This document shows, in pieces, positions 1 to 8,416 of a DNA stretch of 28,523 nucleotides (position 1 is the first letter of the stretch; the number at the start of each line of letters is the position of its first letter). Origin of the DNA: an uncultured Burkholderiales bacterium. Its GTDB lineage: Bacteria > Pseudomonadota > Gammaproteobacteria > Burkholderiales > Burkholderiaceae_C. Where the stretch lies: assembly GCA_903856995.1 (NCBI GenBank), contig CAIODK010000281.1, positions 1 through 28,523 of the forward strand, read 5' to 3'. The position numbers were made by a program, and so were the translations under genes. The notes under the pieces are model-generated. The model saw nothing but the letters and a program-made list of their open reading frames with translations. It did not search any database and was not told the origin of the DNA.

Positions 1-510
1 AAAATCGCCACGGTTAACGCGCATTTCTTCTGGCGTTTGCTCGTCCACATAGGCGTGTCCGGCTTCGATCAGCGCCTCGGCAGCGCGGTACATGAAGTCG
101 AAGTAGTCGCTGGCTTGGTAGGCCGCAGCATCTTTGTTACCGTTCCAGTCAAAGCCCAGCCACTTCACCGCGTCGATGATGGAGTTGACGTATTCGGTGT
201 CTTCTTTTTCGGGGTTGGTGTCGTCAAAGCGCAGGTGGCACACGCCACCGTAGTCGCGCGCCAGACCAAAGTTGATGCAAATGCTTTTGGCGTGGCCGAC
301 GTGCAAGTAGCCGTTGGGCTCGGGCGGAAAACGTGTGCGAATCTTGGCGGGGTCTGGCTCACCTTTGGCATGGTGGGCTGCGTCACCAGGGCTACCCGCC
401 CAGCGGCGGCTGGCGTAAGTGCCTTGGGCCAAATCGTTTTCGATGATTTGGCGCAAAAAGTTGCTGGGCTTGTGGTCTTGTTCTGTCGCAGTGTGGGCGG
501 GTTTCGTCAT
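1..510 (-). CDS. glnS: Glutaminyl-tRNA synthetase, N-terminal part (cut by window edge)
   Basis: Class I aminoacyl-tRNA synthetase that charges tRNA-Gln with glutamine in the cytoplasm. The first 170 codons are present; the rest lies beyond base 1. After an N-terminal stretch rich in Asp/Gln/Lys the reading frame gives PPEPNGYLHVGHAKS, which holds the HIGH-type ATP-binding signature (HVGH), then RFDDTNPEKEDTEYV and WLGFDWNG, all hallmark GlnS/GluS blocks; the FPPEPNG context is typical of GlnRS. The ATG at 510-508 is the first in frame. There is no Shine-Dalgarno sequence in front of it, and a TAAAAT (complement of 517-522) sits so close that the transcript could be nearly leaderless; that is inference. 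Divergent from uppP. Confidence 0.95.
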   Translation of the reverse strand, partial: MTKPAHTATEQDHKPSNFLRQIIENDLAQGTYASRRWAGSPGDAAHHAKGEPDPAKIRTRFPPEPNGYLHVGHAKSICINFGLARDYGGVCHLRFDDTNPEKEDTEYVNSIIDAVKWLGFDWNGNKDAAAYQASDYFDFMYRAAEALIEAGHAYVDEQTPEEMRVNRGDF

Positions 511-554
511 GCGATGATTTTAGGCGGGCATACCCTCGATAATTGAAGGAGTTC

Positions 555-560
555 AAGGAG
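555..560 (+). promoter_or_regulatory. Ribosome binding site of uppP
   Basis: AAGGAG lies 4 bases before the ATG at 565, with a second AAGGAG just upstream at 546-551. It supports the chosen start. The 54-base gap to divergent glnS must hold both promoters; GATAAT at 538-543 is a possible -10 for uppP but no convincing -35 goes with it. Confidence 0.6.
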
Positions 561-564
561 TTGT

Positions 565-1425
565 ATGGATATCGTTTTGTTGCTCAAAGCCGCCGTGATG
601 GGCGTGGTTGAAGGTTTGACCGAGTTTTTGCCTATTTCATCGACAGGCCATCTCATTTTGGCTGGGGCTTTGCTGGGTATGGATGACGACAAGGCCAAGG
701 TGTTTGATATCGCCATTCAGACGGGCGCGATCTTCGCGGTGATCATTGTGTATTGGCAAAAGATCGCCAGCACGGCGCTGGCCTTGCCCACGCAGCACGA
801 GGCGCGCCGCTTTGCGTTGAACGTGTTCATCGCCTTTTTGCCTGCCGTGGTGCTGGGCTTGTTGTTTGGCAAGTTCATCAAGGCGCATTTGTTCACGCCC
901 ACGGTGGTGGCGAGTACGTTCATCATCGGTGGTTTCATTATTTTGTGGGTTGAGGGCTGGGGCCGTCGCAACACCGAGGCCGCGCAAGAGGCGCATCCAA
1001 ACGACAACGCCCGCATCGTCAATGTGGAGAGCATGTCGCCGCTCGACGCGTTGAAAGTCGGCTTGGTGCAATGCCTCGCCATGATTCCCGGCACCAGCCG
1101 CAGCGGCGCGACCATCATTGGTGGCATGCTGCTGGGTTTGTCACGCAAAGCGGCCACCGACTTTTCGTTTTACTTGGCTATTCCGACGCTCATGGGTGCG
1201 GGTGCCTACAGCCTTTACAAAGAACGCGAACTGCTGAGCATGGCCGACGCACCCGTGTTTGCCGTGGGCTTGGTGTTCTCATTTCTCAGCGCATGGATTT
1301 GTGTGCGTTGGTTGCTGCGCTACATCGCCAGCCACAGCTTCATTCCATTTGCTTGGTATCGCATCGTGTTTGGCATCGTGGTGTTGGCCACCGCGTGGAC
1401 CGGCACAGTGACTTGGGCCGCCTAA
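565..1425 (+). CDS. uppP: Undecaprenyl-diphosphate phosphatase
   Basis: Integral membrane enzyme (BacA family) that dephosphorylates undecaprenyl pyrophosphate to recycle the lipid carrier for peptidoglycan and other envelope polymers; overproduction is known to give bacitracin resistance. The 286-aa product has the usual length and both family signatures: EGLTEFLPISSTGHL at residues 16-30, with the catalytic-type Glu16/Glu20, Ser26 and His29, and PGTSRSGATI at 175-184, with the essential Arg179. Several hydrophobic helices follow. Its 3' end converges on the hydrolase gene ending at 1467. Confidence 0.96.
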   Translation: MDIVLLLKAAVMGVVEGLTEFLPISSTGHLILAGALLGMDDDKAKVFDIAIQTGAIFAVIIVYWQKIASTALALPTQHEARRFALNVFIAFLPAVVLGLLFGKFIKAHLFTPTVVASTFIIGGFIILWVEGWGRRNTEAAQEAHPNDNARIVNVESMSPLDALKVGLVQCLAMIPGTSRSGATIIGGMLLGLSRKAATDFSFYLAIPTLMGAGAYSLYKERELLSMADAPVFAVGLVFSFLSAWICVRWLLRYIASHSFIPFAWYRIVFGIVVLATAWTGTVTWAA

Positions 1426-1439
1426 GACACACGAAGTTG

Positions 1440-1459
1440 GCTGCGCTTGCCAGCGCAGC
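1440..1459. terminator. GC-rich hairpin between convergent genes
   Basis: A perfect 7-bp inverted repeat, GCTGCGC/GCGCAGC, with a 6-base loop sits in the 41-base gap between two converging genes. No T-tract follows on either strand, so an intrinsic terminator is only weakly supported; it could instead protect 3' ends. Confidence 0.3.
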
Positions 1460-1466
1460 GCGCTAC

Positions 1467-2282
1467 TTAGCCGATCAAGTTCAGCAGCGCGGTTTCCACA
1501 GCCGCCGCTGCGACCAACGGATGCTCCATCGGAAACAGATGCGTGCCATCAATCTTCATCACGCGCCCATGCGTGACGCGTCGGCTGAAATCTAAGCCGA
1601 CTTGTTTCAACTCTCGCGATTGCAGGCCACCTATCAGGGTGGCTTTGCATGTGAGCGGGTGGCGTTTGAAATACGTTTCTAGGTGATCGGGCAGGCCGTT
1701 GTAGATGGCGCTTTCCACGTCACGGTCAAAGCTCAGAACGCGGCGTGTGCCTTGTGCGGTTGGCTCATCGTGCGTGCCGTAGGTCACGTAGTCTTGTAGA
1801 ACTTGTGGATGCCACTTGGCAAACACTTTTTTGTGCTGGAAATGTTCGAGCACGTCGGCCTCGCAGGCCCACGTGGTACGGCGCTTGCGGCTGACGGCCG
1901 CGGGCGAGAAGGCTTCGGCTCCGGGCACGCGTTTGCCTACTTTGAGGAGTTGGGCTTTCCAGCCGCCCAGCATGGGCGAATCCAGCAGCACCACGCCGCG
2001 CACCAGCTCAGGGTGTTTGGCTGCCACCATCATGCTGAGGATGCCGCCCAAGGAATGGCCGACCAAAAACACGGGCTCGTCCTTCGCCAAGGGCGTGACA
2101 AAGTCGGTCAGTTGTTGCACCAAGTGCGGCCAGTTGTTGGTGACGGGGTAGCGTGGGTCGTGGCCAAATTTGTCGATGGCTTCGACACGAAAGCCGCGTG
2201 CCCTAATCGCGTCCAGCATGACGCGATAGGTGGACGCGGGGAAGCTGTTGCCGTGTGAAAAAACGAGGAGAGGTTGGGGCAT
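1467..2282 (-). CDS. Alpha/beta-fold hydrolase
   Basis: Product of 271 aa with an alpha/beta-hydrolase layout: an oxyanion-type FSHGNSFPAS near residues 8-17, nucleophile elbow GHSLGG with Ser77, and a C-terminal DGTHLFPMEHP region carrying the probable catalytic His. Substrate unknown; esterase or lipase-like activity is a family expectation only. The frame is open upstream into the preceding gene, but the ATG at 2282-2280 (MPQPLLVFSHG) fits the family start and lies 5 bases after the stop of the Anbu gene. It is the last gene of the suhB-mutS-Anbu run, so it is probably co-transcribed with them. Confidence 0.85.
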   Translation of the reverse strand: MPQPLLVFSHGNSFPASTYRVMLDAIRARGFRVEAIDKFGHDPRYPVTNNWPHLVQQLTDFVTPLAKDEPVFLVGHSLGGILSMMVAAKHPELVRGVVLLDSPMLGGWKAQLLKVGKRVPGAEAFSPAAVSRKRRTTWACEADVLEHFQHKKVFAKWHPQVLQDYVTYGTHDEPTAQGTRRVLSFDRDVESAIYNGLPDHLETYFKRHPLTCKATLIGGLQSRELKQVGLDFSRRVTHGRVMKIDGTHLFPMEHPLVAAAAVETALLNLIG

Positions 2283-2287
2283 GTGGT

Positions 2288-3115
2288 TTAGATCAACTTC
2301 TCTTGCGGCGTCATGATTTTTTTGAGCGTTTGCGCGCGGTGCGCCGGCTGCAACAAAGGCGTTGCCGTTGCTCCGCCGTTCCAAACGGGGTCTTCGATGC
2401 CATCAAACACTTCGCGCAGTTTTTGGCCCCATGTGTTGTGCATCATTTGGAAGTACGGGTTGTGCTCGTCGATGCATACCACTTTATCGCTCGTGAACGT
2501 ATCGGTTTCGTACACGACCATGTCGAGTGGCAGACCGACCGATAGATTGGATTTGAGGGTGGAGTCCATCGACACCAAGGCGCACTTAGCCGCTTCGTTC
2601 AGCGGGGTGTCTGGGTGCAGCACGCGGTCGAGCACGGGTTTGCCGTATTTGGATTCGCCAATCTGGAAGTAAGGCGTTTCAGCCGTGGCTTCGATGAAGT
2701 TGCCGGGTGAGTAGACCTGGAACAAGCGCATGCCCTCGCCAGCAATTTGCCCACCAAAGATGAGTGACACGTTGAAGTCCACACCCGACGCTTTGAGGGC
2801 TGCTGCATCGCGCTCGTGTACGCGGCGAATGGCGGCACCCAAGACGCGTACCGCGTCAAACATGCTTTTGGCGTTCCAGATGGTGATGGGGTCGCTCTCG
2901 GGCGTGTCTTTGAGTTGTTCGACTTGCAAGATTTCTCGCACCGATTGCGAGATGGACAAATTGCCCGCAGACAACAACACCATGAAGCGGTCGCCTGGCT
3001 TCTCATAGACGATCATTTTCCGAAAGGTGCTGATTTGGTCCAAGCCCGCATTGGTGCGGGAGTCGGACAAGAACACCAAGCCCGCTTTGAGTTTGATACC
3101 AACGCAGTAGGTCAT
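2288..3115 (-). CDS. Proteasome-type peptidase, Anbu family (HslV/20S beta homologue)
   Basis: Begins MTYCVGIKLKAGLVFLSDSR, the diagnostic start of the Anbu ('ancestral beta subunit') proteins, bacterial N-terminal-nucleophile relatives of HslV and the 20S beta subunit. If Met1 is removed, Thr becomes residue 1, Asp falls at 17 and a Lys at 32, matching the proteasome catalytic set Thr1/Asp17/Lys33. The 275-aa length suits the family. The start ATG overlaps the mutS stop as ATGA, implying translational coupling. Known Anbu genes usually sit with a circularly permuted ATP-grasp protein, an alpha-E protein and a transglutaminase-like protein; none is in this window. Cellular substrates are not known. 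Confidence 0.92.
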   Translation of the reverse strand: MTYCVGIKLKAGLVFLSDSRTNAGLDQISTFRKMIVYEKPGDRFMVLLSAGNLSISQSVREILQVEQLKDTPESDPITIWNAKSMFDAVRVLGAAIRRVHERDAAALKASGVDFNVSLIFGGQIAGEGMRLFQVYSPGNFIEATAETPYFQIGESKYGKPVLDRVLHPDTPLNEAAKCALVSMDSTLKSNLSVGLPLDMVVYETDTFTSDKVVCIDEHNPYFQMMHNTWGQKLREVFDGIEDPVWNGGATATPLLQPAHRAQTLKKIMTPQEKLI

Positions 3116-5811
3116 AGCAATTTTTTCAGTTGATACAGCGCATCCAACGCATCGCGTGGGCTGAGTTTGTCGGGATCGATCTCGGCCAGCTTGGTTTGCA
3201 ATGGGCTGGGCCCCGTATCGTCTTGCAAAGGCGGTGGGGCGAAGAGATCAACTTGCACCTTCGATGCGTCGGCCCCCGCTTCGAGCGAGGCCAACGCATG
3301 TCGGGCGTGATTCAGTACAGCAGAAGGCATGCCAGCTAACCGTGCCACTTGAATGCCGTAGCTGCGGCTGGCGGGACCGGGTTGGATTTCGTGCAAGAAC
3401 ACGATGCTGGCGCCGCTCTCGGCCGCGCTGACATGCACGTTCACCGCGGCGCGGTGGTTGGCAGGGAATTCGGTGAGTTCAAAGTAATGCGTGGCAAACA
3501 GCGTGAAGGCTTGGGTTTTGTCGTGCAAATGCGTGGCAATGCCGCTGGCCAAGGCCAAGCCGTCGAAGGTGGAGGTGCCGCGGCCAATCTCATCCATCAG
3601 CACCAGGCTGTGTGGCGTGGCGGCGTGCAAGATTTGCGCGGCTTCGGTCATCTCCAGCATGAAGGTGGATTGCGCATTGGCCAAATCATCGGCCGCGCCA
3701 ATGCGGGTGTGGATGGCGTCAATCGGGCCTAAGCGGCACGCCGTGGCAGGCACATGGCTGCCGATGCTGGCCAGGAGCACGATGATGGCCACTTGGCGCA
3801 TGTAGGTCGATTTACCACCCATGTTGGGGCCGGTGATGACTTGCATGCGCTGTTTGTGGCCCAGCATCGTGTCGTTGGCAATGAAGTTTTTTGCCGCGCT
3901 GCCAGCCACTGCCCCATGCGTTTCGGCCAAGCGGGCTTCCACCACGGGGTGGCGGCCCTGCGCGATTTCAATGCACGGTGTTTTGACAAACTCAGGCGCG
4001 CACCAACCTAAGGTGAGCGAGCGCTCGGCCAAGGCGCACAGCGCGTCGAGCGTGGCCACCGCTTGCGCCAAACGGGTGAGGGTGGGCACAAAGGGCTGCA
4101 AGGTGTCGAGCAGTTGCTCGAACAAAAACTTCTCCCGGGCCAAGGCGCGCTCTTGGGCGCTCAGGGCTTTGTCTTCAAAGGTTTTGAGCTCGGGCGTGAT
4201 GAAACGCTCGGCATTCTTCAAGGTTTGACGGCGCGTGTAGTCGGCGGGGACTTTGTCGATCTGGCCTTGCGTGACTTCGATGTAGAAACCATGCACTTTG
4301 TTGAACTGGACGCGCAAGTTGGCAATGCCGGTGCGCGCGCGTTCGCGGGCTTCAAGCTCTAGCAAGAAACCGTCGCAGTTGTTTTGGATGGCGCGTAGCT
4401 CGTCCAGGTCAGCGTCGTAGCCGTGGCCGATGACGCCACCGTCGCGCACCAACACGGCGGGCTCGGGCAGCAACGCGCGCTCTAGCAATGCACCGCATTC
4501 GGGCGGCACGCCCATGTCTTGTGCGATTTGCAATAGAAGCGTGGGCGGCACAGCGCTCTGCTGCGTCTCCCCTGCTCGCTGCGCGAGCTCCTCCTTGACC
4601 TTCGCAGAGCGCTCCGCCGTCCACGCTTCTGATGCGATGGGAATGAGTGGTTGAATACGTAGAGCCTTTTGCAGCGCTTGGCCAAGCGACACCAGTTCGC
4701 GTGGGCGCACTTGGCGCAACGACACGCGGGCGCTGATGCGCTGCACGTCGCCCGAACCTTTGAGTGCTTCGCGCAGCACTTTGTAGCTTTGGGTGCGGTT
4801 GTCTTGCAGGGCTGCGATGGCGGTCAAGCGGTGCATGGCTTGCATGCGGTCGCGCTCAGGCGTGAGCAGCCAGTTTTTGAGCTGTCGGCTACCCATGCCC
4901 GTCATGCAGGTGTCGAGCAACGAGAACAAAGTGGGCGAGTCTTCACCGCGCAATGTTTGGGTCAGCTCTAGGTTGCGGCGCGTGGTGAGCGGCAGGTCAA
5001 TCAGCGCCTCGTGGCGTGCCACGTAGATGCCGTGCACGTGCGTGAGGGTGCGACCTTGGGTGTGTTCGGCGTAGGCCAGCAGTGCCGCGACGGCCGCGTG
5101 GGCTTGGGTGACGTCTTGGGCCTGCCAGGCGGCCAGCGAGGCGGCTTGTAAATGGGCCAGTAGTTTGCGTCCACCTAAGGCTGAATCAAACTGAAATGCA
5201 GGTCGAATTTGGGTGGGCAGGCCGGCTTGGGTACAGAGGTTTTTCAGTTGCTGTTCAAACGCGGGGCTGACTTCGGCGCTGTAAATCACCTCGCTGGGCG
5301 CGATGCGGGCGATCCAATTGGGCAGCTCTGACGTATCGCACTCAGCCAAGTGCACCAAACCTTGCGTGACGCTGAGCCACGCCAAGCCGCAACCATGGCG
5401 GTCGCTCTGGTGAATGGCCAAGACATAGGCTTCGGTTTTGTCGCTCAACAGGGCACTGTCGGTCAGCGTGCCGGGGGTGACGACACGTACCACCTTGCGC
5501 TCGACCGGGCCTTTGCTGGCGCCCACCTCGCCCACTTGCTCACAGATCGCCACGGATTCGCCGAGCTTGATGAGGCGAGACAGATAGGTCTCAAGCGAGT
5601 GAAACGGCACACCGGCCATCACCACAGGTTCGCCGTTGGACTGGCCGCGCTGCGTGAGCGTGATGTCGAGCAGGCGCGTGACCTTCTCGGCATCGGCAAA
5701 GAACAACTCGTAGAAGTCGCCCATCCGGTAGAACAGCAGCGTCTCGGGGTGCTCGGCTTTGAGGCCCAAGTACTGCTGCATCATGGGGGTGTGCCCAGAC
5801 AAATCACGCAT
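3112..5811 (-). CDS. mutS: DNA mismatch repair protein MutS
   Basis: Mismatch-recognition ATPase that starts methyl-directed repair with MutL. The mismatch-wedging F-x-E motif is at Phe33/Glu35 (MGDFYELF); near the C-terminus are Walker A GPNMGGKST, Walker B VLMDEIGRGTSTFDG and the THYFELT signature. The product is 899 aa from the ATG at 5811; a TTG 15 bases upstream is also in frame but has no better ribosome site. It is longer than E. coli MutS (853 aa), partly because of about 30 extra residues around 395-425 encoded by a palindromic stretch (see 4544-4618). It lies 27 bases after suhB and overlaps the Anbu gene by ATGA. Confidence 0.98.
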   Translation of the reverse strand: MRDLSGHTPMMQQYLGLKAEHPETLLFYRMGDFYELFFADAEKVTRLLDITLTQRGQSNGEPVVMAGVPFHSLETYLSRLIKLGESVAICEQVGEVGASKGPVERKVVRVVTPGTLTDSALLSDKTEAYVLAIHQSDRHGCGLAWLSVTQGLVHLAECDTSELPNWIARIAPSEVIYSAEVSPAFEQQLKNLCTQAGLPTQIRPAFQFDSALGGRKLLAHLQAASLAAWQAQDVTQAHAAVAALLAYAEHTQGRTLTHVHGIYVARHEALIDLPLTTRRNLELTQTLRGEDSPTLFSLLDTCMTGMGSRQLKNWLLTPERDRMQAMHRLTAIAALQDNRTQSYKVLREALKGSGDVQRISARVSLRQVRPRELVSLGQALQKALRIQPLIPIASEAWTAERSAKVKEELAQRAGETQQSAVPPTLLLQIAQDMGVPPECGALLERALLPEPAVLVRDGGVIGHGYDADLDELRAIQNNCDGFLLELEARERARTGIANLRVQFNKVHGFYIEVTQGQIDKVPADYTRRQTLKNAERFITPELKTFEDKALSAQERALAREKFLFEQLLDTLQPFVPTLTRLAQAVATLDALCALAERSLTLGWCAPEFVKTPCIEIAQGRHPVVEARLAETHGAVAGSAAKNFIANDTMLGHKQRMQVITGPNMGGKSTYMRQVAIIVLLASIGSHVPATACRLGPIDAIHTRIGAADDLANAQSTFMLEMTEAAQILHAATPHSLVLMDEIGRGTSTFDGLALASGIATHLHDKTQAFTLFATHYFELTEFPANHRAAVNVHVSAAESGASIVFLHEIQPGPASRSYGIQVARLAGMPSAVLNHARHALASLEAGADASKVQVDLFAPPPLQDDTGPSPLQTKLAEIDPDKLSPRDALDALYQLKKLL
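4544..4618. repeat. Nested palindromic insertion inside mutS
   Basis: Arms AGCGCTCTGC (4552-4561) and GCAGAGCGCT (4604-4613) are perfect inverted complements; outside them GGCGG (4544-4548) pairs with CCGCC (4614-4618). A second perfect hairpin, GCTCGC-TGC-GCGAGC, lies inside at 4574-4588. The segment encodes part of a linker that E. coli MutS lacks, so it looks like a small palindromic element that entered in frame. No other copy was seen in this window. Confidence 0.55.
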
Positions 5812-5838
5812 CGCGACGCCTGCCAAAAAGTAAAAGGT

Positions 5839-6732
5839 TTACAGCGGCGCGTCTGGCGCTTGGCGGGAGATGCTCAAGGTCTTGGCCGCTGTGCTGGCTG
5901 CGCGCTTGTCGTCTGCGCCTGCAAACTTGGAATACTTTTGCGTGAGCGGCACCAGCTGCGCGTAGATGCGGGGTGGGGCTGCCAAGCACTCTTCGTGCTC
6001 AAGGTAAGGGCCTTCGCCTGTGAAGTTGCTCACCAAGCCACCGGCTTCGGTGATGAGCAAAGCGCCTGCGGCCATGTCCCAAGGCTTCAAGCCCAGTTCA
6101 AAAAAGCCATCGCTAAAGCCTGCGGCCACATAGGCCAAGTCAAGCGCAGCGGCACCGGGGCGGCGCAGGCCGGCGGTGCGTTGCATGATGTCGCCCATGA
6201 GGCTGAGGTATTTGTTGAAGTCGTCACCGGGACGGAACGGGAAGCCCGTAGCCAGCAAACACTCTTCCAAACGGGTGCGCTTGCTCACGCGCATACGGCG
6301 GTCGTTCATGTATGCGCCACGGCCTTTGGTCGCGGTGAACAAGTCGTTGCGGGTGGGGTCGTAAATGACGGCTTGCTCTAAGCGGCCTTGCACTTGCAAA
6401 GCAATGCTCACGCAGTAGTAGGGGAAGCCGTGGATGAAGTTGGTGGTGCCATCGAGTGGGTCGATGATCCAGATGTGGTCAGCGTTGGGGTTGCCGTGCG
6501 TGGTGCCCGACTCTTCGGCCAAGATGCCGTGGTCGGGGTAGGCGGTCAGCAGGGTTTCGATGATGATGCGCTCGCTGTTTTGGTCAACTTCGGTCACAAA
6601 GTCGTTCACTTGCTTCTGAGAAATGCGGACAGCTTCCACGTCAAGGGCCGCGCGGTTGATGATGGCGCCGGCGGCGCGTGCAGCCTTGACGGCCACGTTG
6701 AGCATGGGGTGTATAGAAGAAGAGGACGACAT
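5839..6732 (-). CDS. suhB: Inositol monophosphatase family protein SuhB
   Basis: Mg-dependent sugar-phosphate phosphatase; in E. coli SuhB also joins the Nus-factor complex that antiterminates rRNA operons. The 297-aa product shows the family metal-binding motifs in order: LAEESGT at 71-77, WIIDPLDGTTNFIHGFP at 88-104, and the later KPWDMAAGALLITEAGG. The ATG at 6732 gives a short Ser-rich leader before the conserved HPMLN; an in-frame TTG at 6756 also exists, but no Shine-Dalgarno site favours it. First gene of the minus-strand run into mutS, divergent from trmJ with about 100 bases between the starts. Confidence 0.94.
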   Translation of the reverse strand: MSSSSSIHPMLNVAVKAARAAGAIINRAALDVEAVRISQKQVNDFVTEVDQNSERIIIETLLTAYPDHGILAEESGTTHGNPNADHIWIIDPLDGTTNFIHGFPYYCVSIALQVQGRLEQAVIYDPTRNDLFTATKGRGAYMNDRRMRVSKRTRLEECLLATGFPFRPGDDFNKYLSLMGDIMQRTAGLRRPGAAALDLAYVAAGFSDGFFELGLKPWDMAAGALLITEAGGLVSNFTGEGPYLEHEECLAAPPRIYAQLVPLTQKYSKFAGADDKRAASTAAKTLSISRQAPDAPL

Positions 6733-6835
6733 AGATTTTGTGAAGAGCTGACTCAAAAGAGTCGAGGATGAACGTCCGGCGATGCGGGCGGCGACAATGC
6801 GACAGATTTTACGCGCTAAGCCTTACAGAACACAC

Positions 6836-7618
6836 ATGAAAACCCGCTTCATTCTTTTAAATACCAGCCATGCCGGCAATGTCGGGGCCACTGCCCGAGC
6901 CATGAAGGTGATGGGTTTCACCGATTTGGTGCTGGTGGCCCCCCGCTGGGACAACGTCTTGCGCCGTGAAGAAACCATTCAGCGTGCCAGCGGCGCTTTG
7001 GATGTGCTGGACCAAGCCCGTGTGGTGCAAACCTTGGATGAAGCGCTGGACGGCATGACCCACTTGTGTGCCACCGCCATGACGCCGCGTGACTTTGGCC
7101 CCCCCACCTTAGAGCCGCGCCCGCACTTTGCCGCGCTGGCTGCCGAGCATGGCAACGACCCAGACTTTGGGGTGGGCTTTTTGTTTGGCTCCGAGCGTTT
7201 TGGCATGCGCAACGAAGATGTGTACCGCTGCCACACCTGTTTGAGTATCCCTACCGATCCGAAGTTTGGCTCACTCAACTTGGGCGCGGCAGTGCAAGTG
7301 CTGGCGTATGACTGGCGGCAGGCATTGGGAGGATTGGCCACGATGTTGTCGCCTGCGCATGCCTTGGATGCGCCCCAAGCCATGCCACTTGCGACGCCGT
7401 TGGCCGACGCCCAGCAGCTCGCGGGTTTACTCGATCACTGGCAACAGTCGCTGACCGAGATTGGTTTTTTAGACCCAGAAGCACCTAAAAAACTCATGCC
7501 ACGCCTGAACCAGTTGTTCAACCGAGCGCAGGTGACGCAAGAGGAAATTCACATCTTGCGCGGTATTGCCAAGGCTATGTCGCAGCCGCCCAACAAGGGT
7601 ACTGGCGGGCAACGATAA
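6836..7618 (+). CDS. trmJ: tRNA (cytidine/uridine-2'-O-)-methyltransferase TrmJ
   Basis: SPOUT-class RNA methyltransferase expected to 2'-O-methylate position 32 of tRNAs using SAM. The 260-aa product carries LLNTSHAGNVGATARAMK at residues 7-24, GSERFGM at about 118 and IPTDPKFGSLNLGAAVQ further on, the three motifs that build the knotted SAM site. An ATG at 6782 is also in frame, but the ATG at 6836 puts the first conserved strand directly at the N-terminus as in relatives. The C-terminal 80 residues form the extra domain seen in TrmJ. It leads into cysE after 10 bases, so co-transcription is likely. Confidence 0.93.
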   Translation: MKTRFILLNTSHAGNVGATARAMKVMGFTDLVLVAPRWDNVLRREETIQRASGALDVLDQARVVQTLDEALDGMTHLCATAMTPRDFGPPTLEPRPHFAALAAEHGNDPDFGVGFLFGSERFGMRNEDVYRCHTCLSIPTDPKFGSLNLGAAVQVLAYDWRQALGGLATMLSPAHALDAPQAMPLATPLADAQQLAGLLDHWQQSLTEIGFLDPEAPKKLMPRLNQLFNRAQVTQEEIHILRGIAKAMSQPPNKGTGGQR

Positions 7619-7628
7619 TCAAACCATT

Positions 7629-8414
7629 ATGTTTTCACGTCTACGCTCTGATGTTCAATGCATTTTGGACCGCGACCCCGCCGCTCGAAGCCGCTGGGAA
7701 GTGCTGACTTGCTACCCCGGTTTACATGCGGTGCTGATGCACCGCTTGGCGCACGGTTGCTGGAACCTCGGTCTCAAATGGCTGGGCCGCTTTGTGTCGC
7801 ACATTTCGCGTTGGTTGACTGGCATTGAGATTCACCCAGCGGCCAAGATCGGCGACCGCGTGTTTTTTGATCACGCCATGGGCGTGGTGGTGGGTGAGAC
7901 AGCGGTGATTGGTGACGGTTGCACGATTTACCAAGGCGTGACTTTGGGTGGCACATCGCTGTACAAAGGTGCCAAACGTCACCCCACCTTGGGCAAAGAC
8001 GTGGTGATTGGTGCGGGCGCCAAAGTGCTGGGCGGTTTTACTGTGGGCGACGGTGCCAAAGTGGGGAGCAACGCGGTGGTCACCAAACCTGTGCCTGCGG
8101 GTGCCACGGCGGTGGGCAACCCCGCGCGCATCATCCAAGCGCAGACCGAGCCGACACAGCCTGACGTTTCCCACGAAGAGGTGGCCGCCAAGATGGGGTT
8201 TTCCGCCTACGGCGTCACGCAAAACGATGACCCTGTCAGCCAAGCCATGCGTGGCTTGATTGATAACGCCACGTCGCAAGAGCACCAAATTGCGTTGCTC
8301 TGGAAAGCGATCGAGCAACTGTCAAGCGGCCAAAGCAAGCCTGATTGCGTCCCCGATGAGGCTGCACGCCAAGAGCACTTTGAGGCAGCCCGGATCAACC
8401 AACTCTTGGATTGA
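7629..8414 (+). CDS. cysE: Serine O-acetyltransferase
   Basis: Catalyses acetyl-CoA plus L-serine to O-acetylserine, the first committed step of cysteine synthesis, in the cytoplasm. The 261-aa product has an N-terminal helical part and a left-handed beta-helix of hexapeptide repeats from about 68 to 170. It holds DHAMGVVVGETAVIGD (81-96) with the active-site-type His82, KRHP with His118, and a closing NPARI. The Asp that partners the catalytic His in E. coli (D143) is replaced by Glu67 in EIHPAAKIG, a variant I believe is common in NifP-type enzymes. The roughly 90-residue tail after the helix is longer than usual and unassigned. Confidence 0.95.
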   Translation: MFSRLRSDVQCILDRDPAARSRWEVLTCYPGLHAVLMHRLAHGCWNLGLKWLGRFVSHISRWLTGIEIHPAAKIGDRVFFDHAMGVVVGETAVIGDGCTIYQGVTLGGTSLYKGAKRHPTLGKDVVIGAGAKVLGGFTVGDGAKVGSNAVVTKPVPAGATAVGNPARIIQAQTEPTQPDVSHEEVAAKMGFSAYGVTQNDDPVSQAMRGLIDNATSQEHQIALLWKAIEQLSSGQSKPDCVPDEAARQEHFEAARINQLLD

Positions 8415-8416
8415 CG

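Noticed and set aside
5812..5826. Upstream TTG start for mutS
   Set aside because: It adds five residues with no conserved match and no better ribosome site; the ATG at 5811 gives the usual MutS N-terminus.
5350..6381. Plus-strand open frame of 343 codons
   Set aside because: It is antisense to mutS and suhB, both of which have complete catalytic motifs; its protein is low in recognisable motifs and matches a codon-bias shadow.
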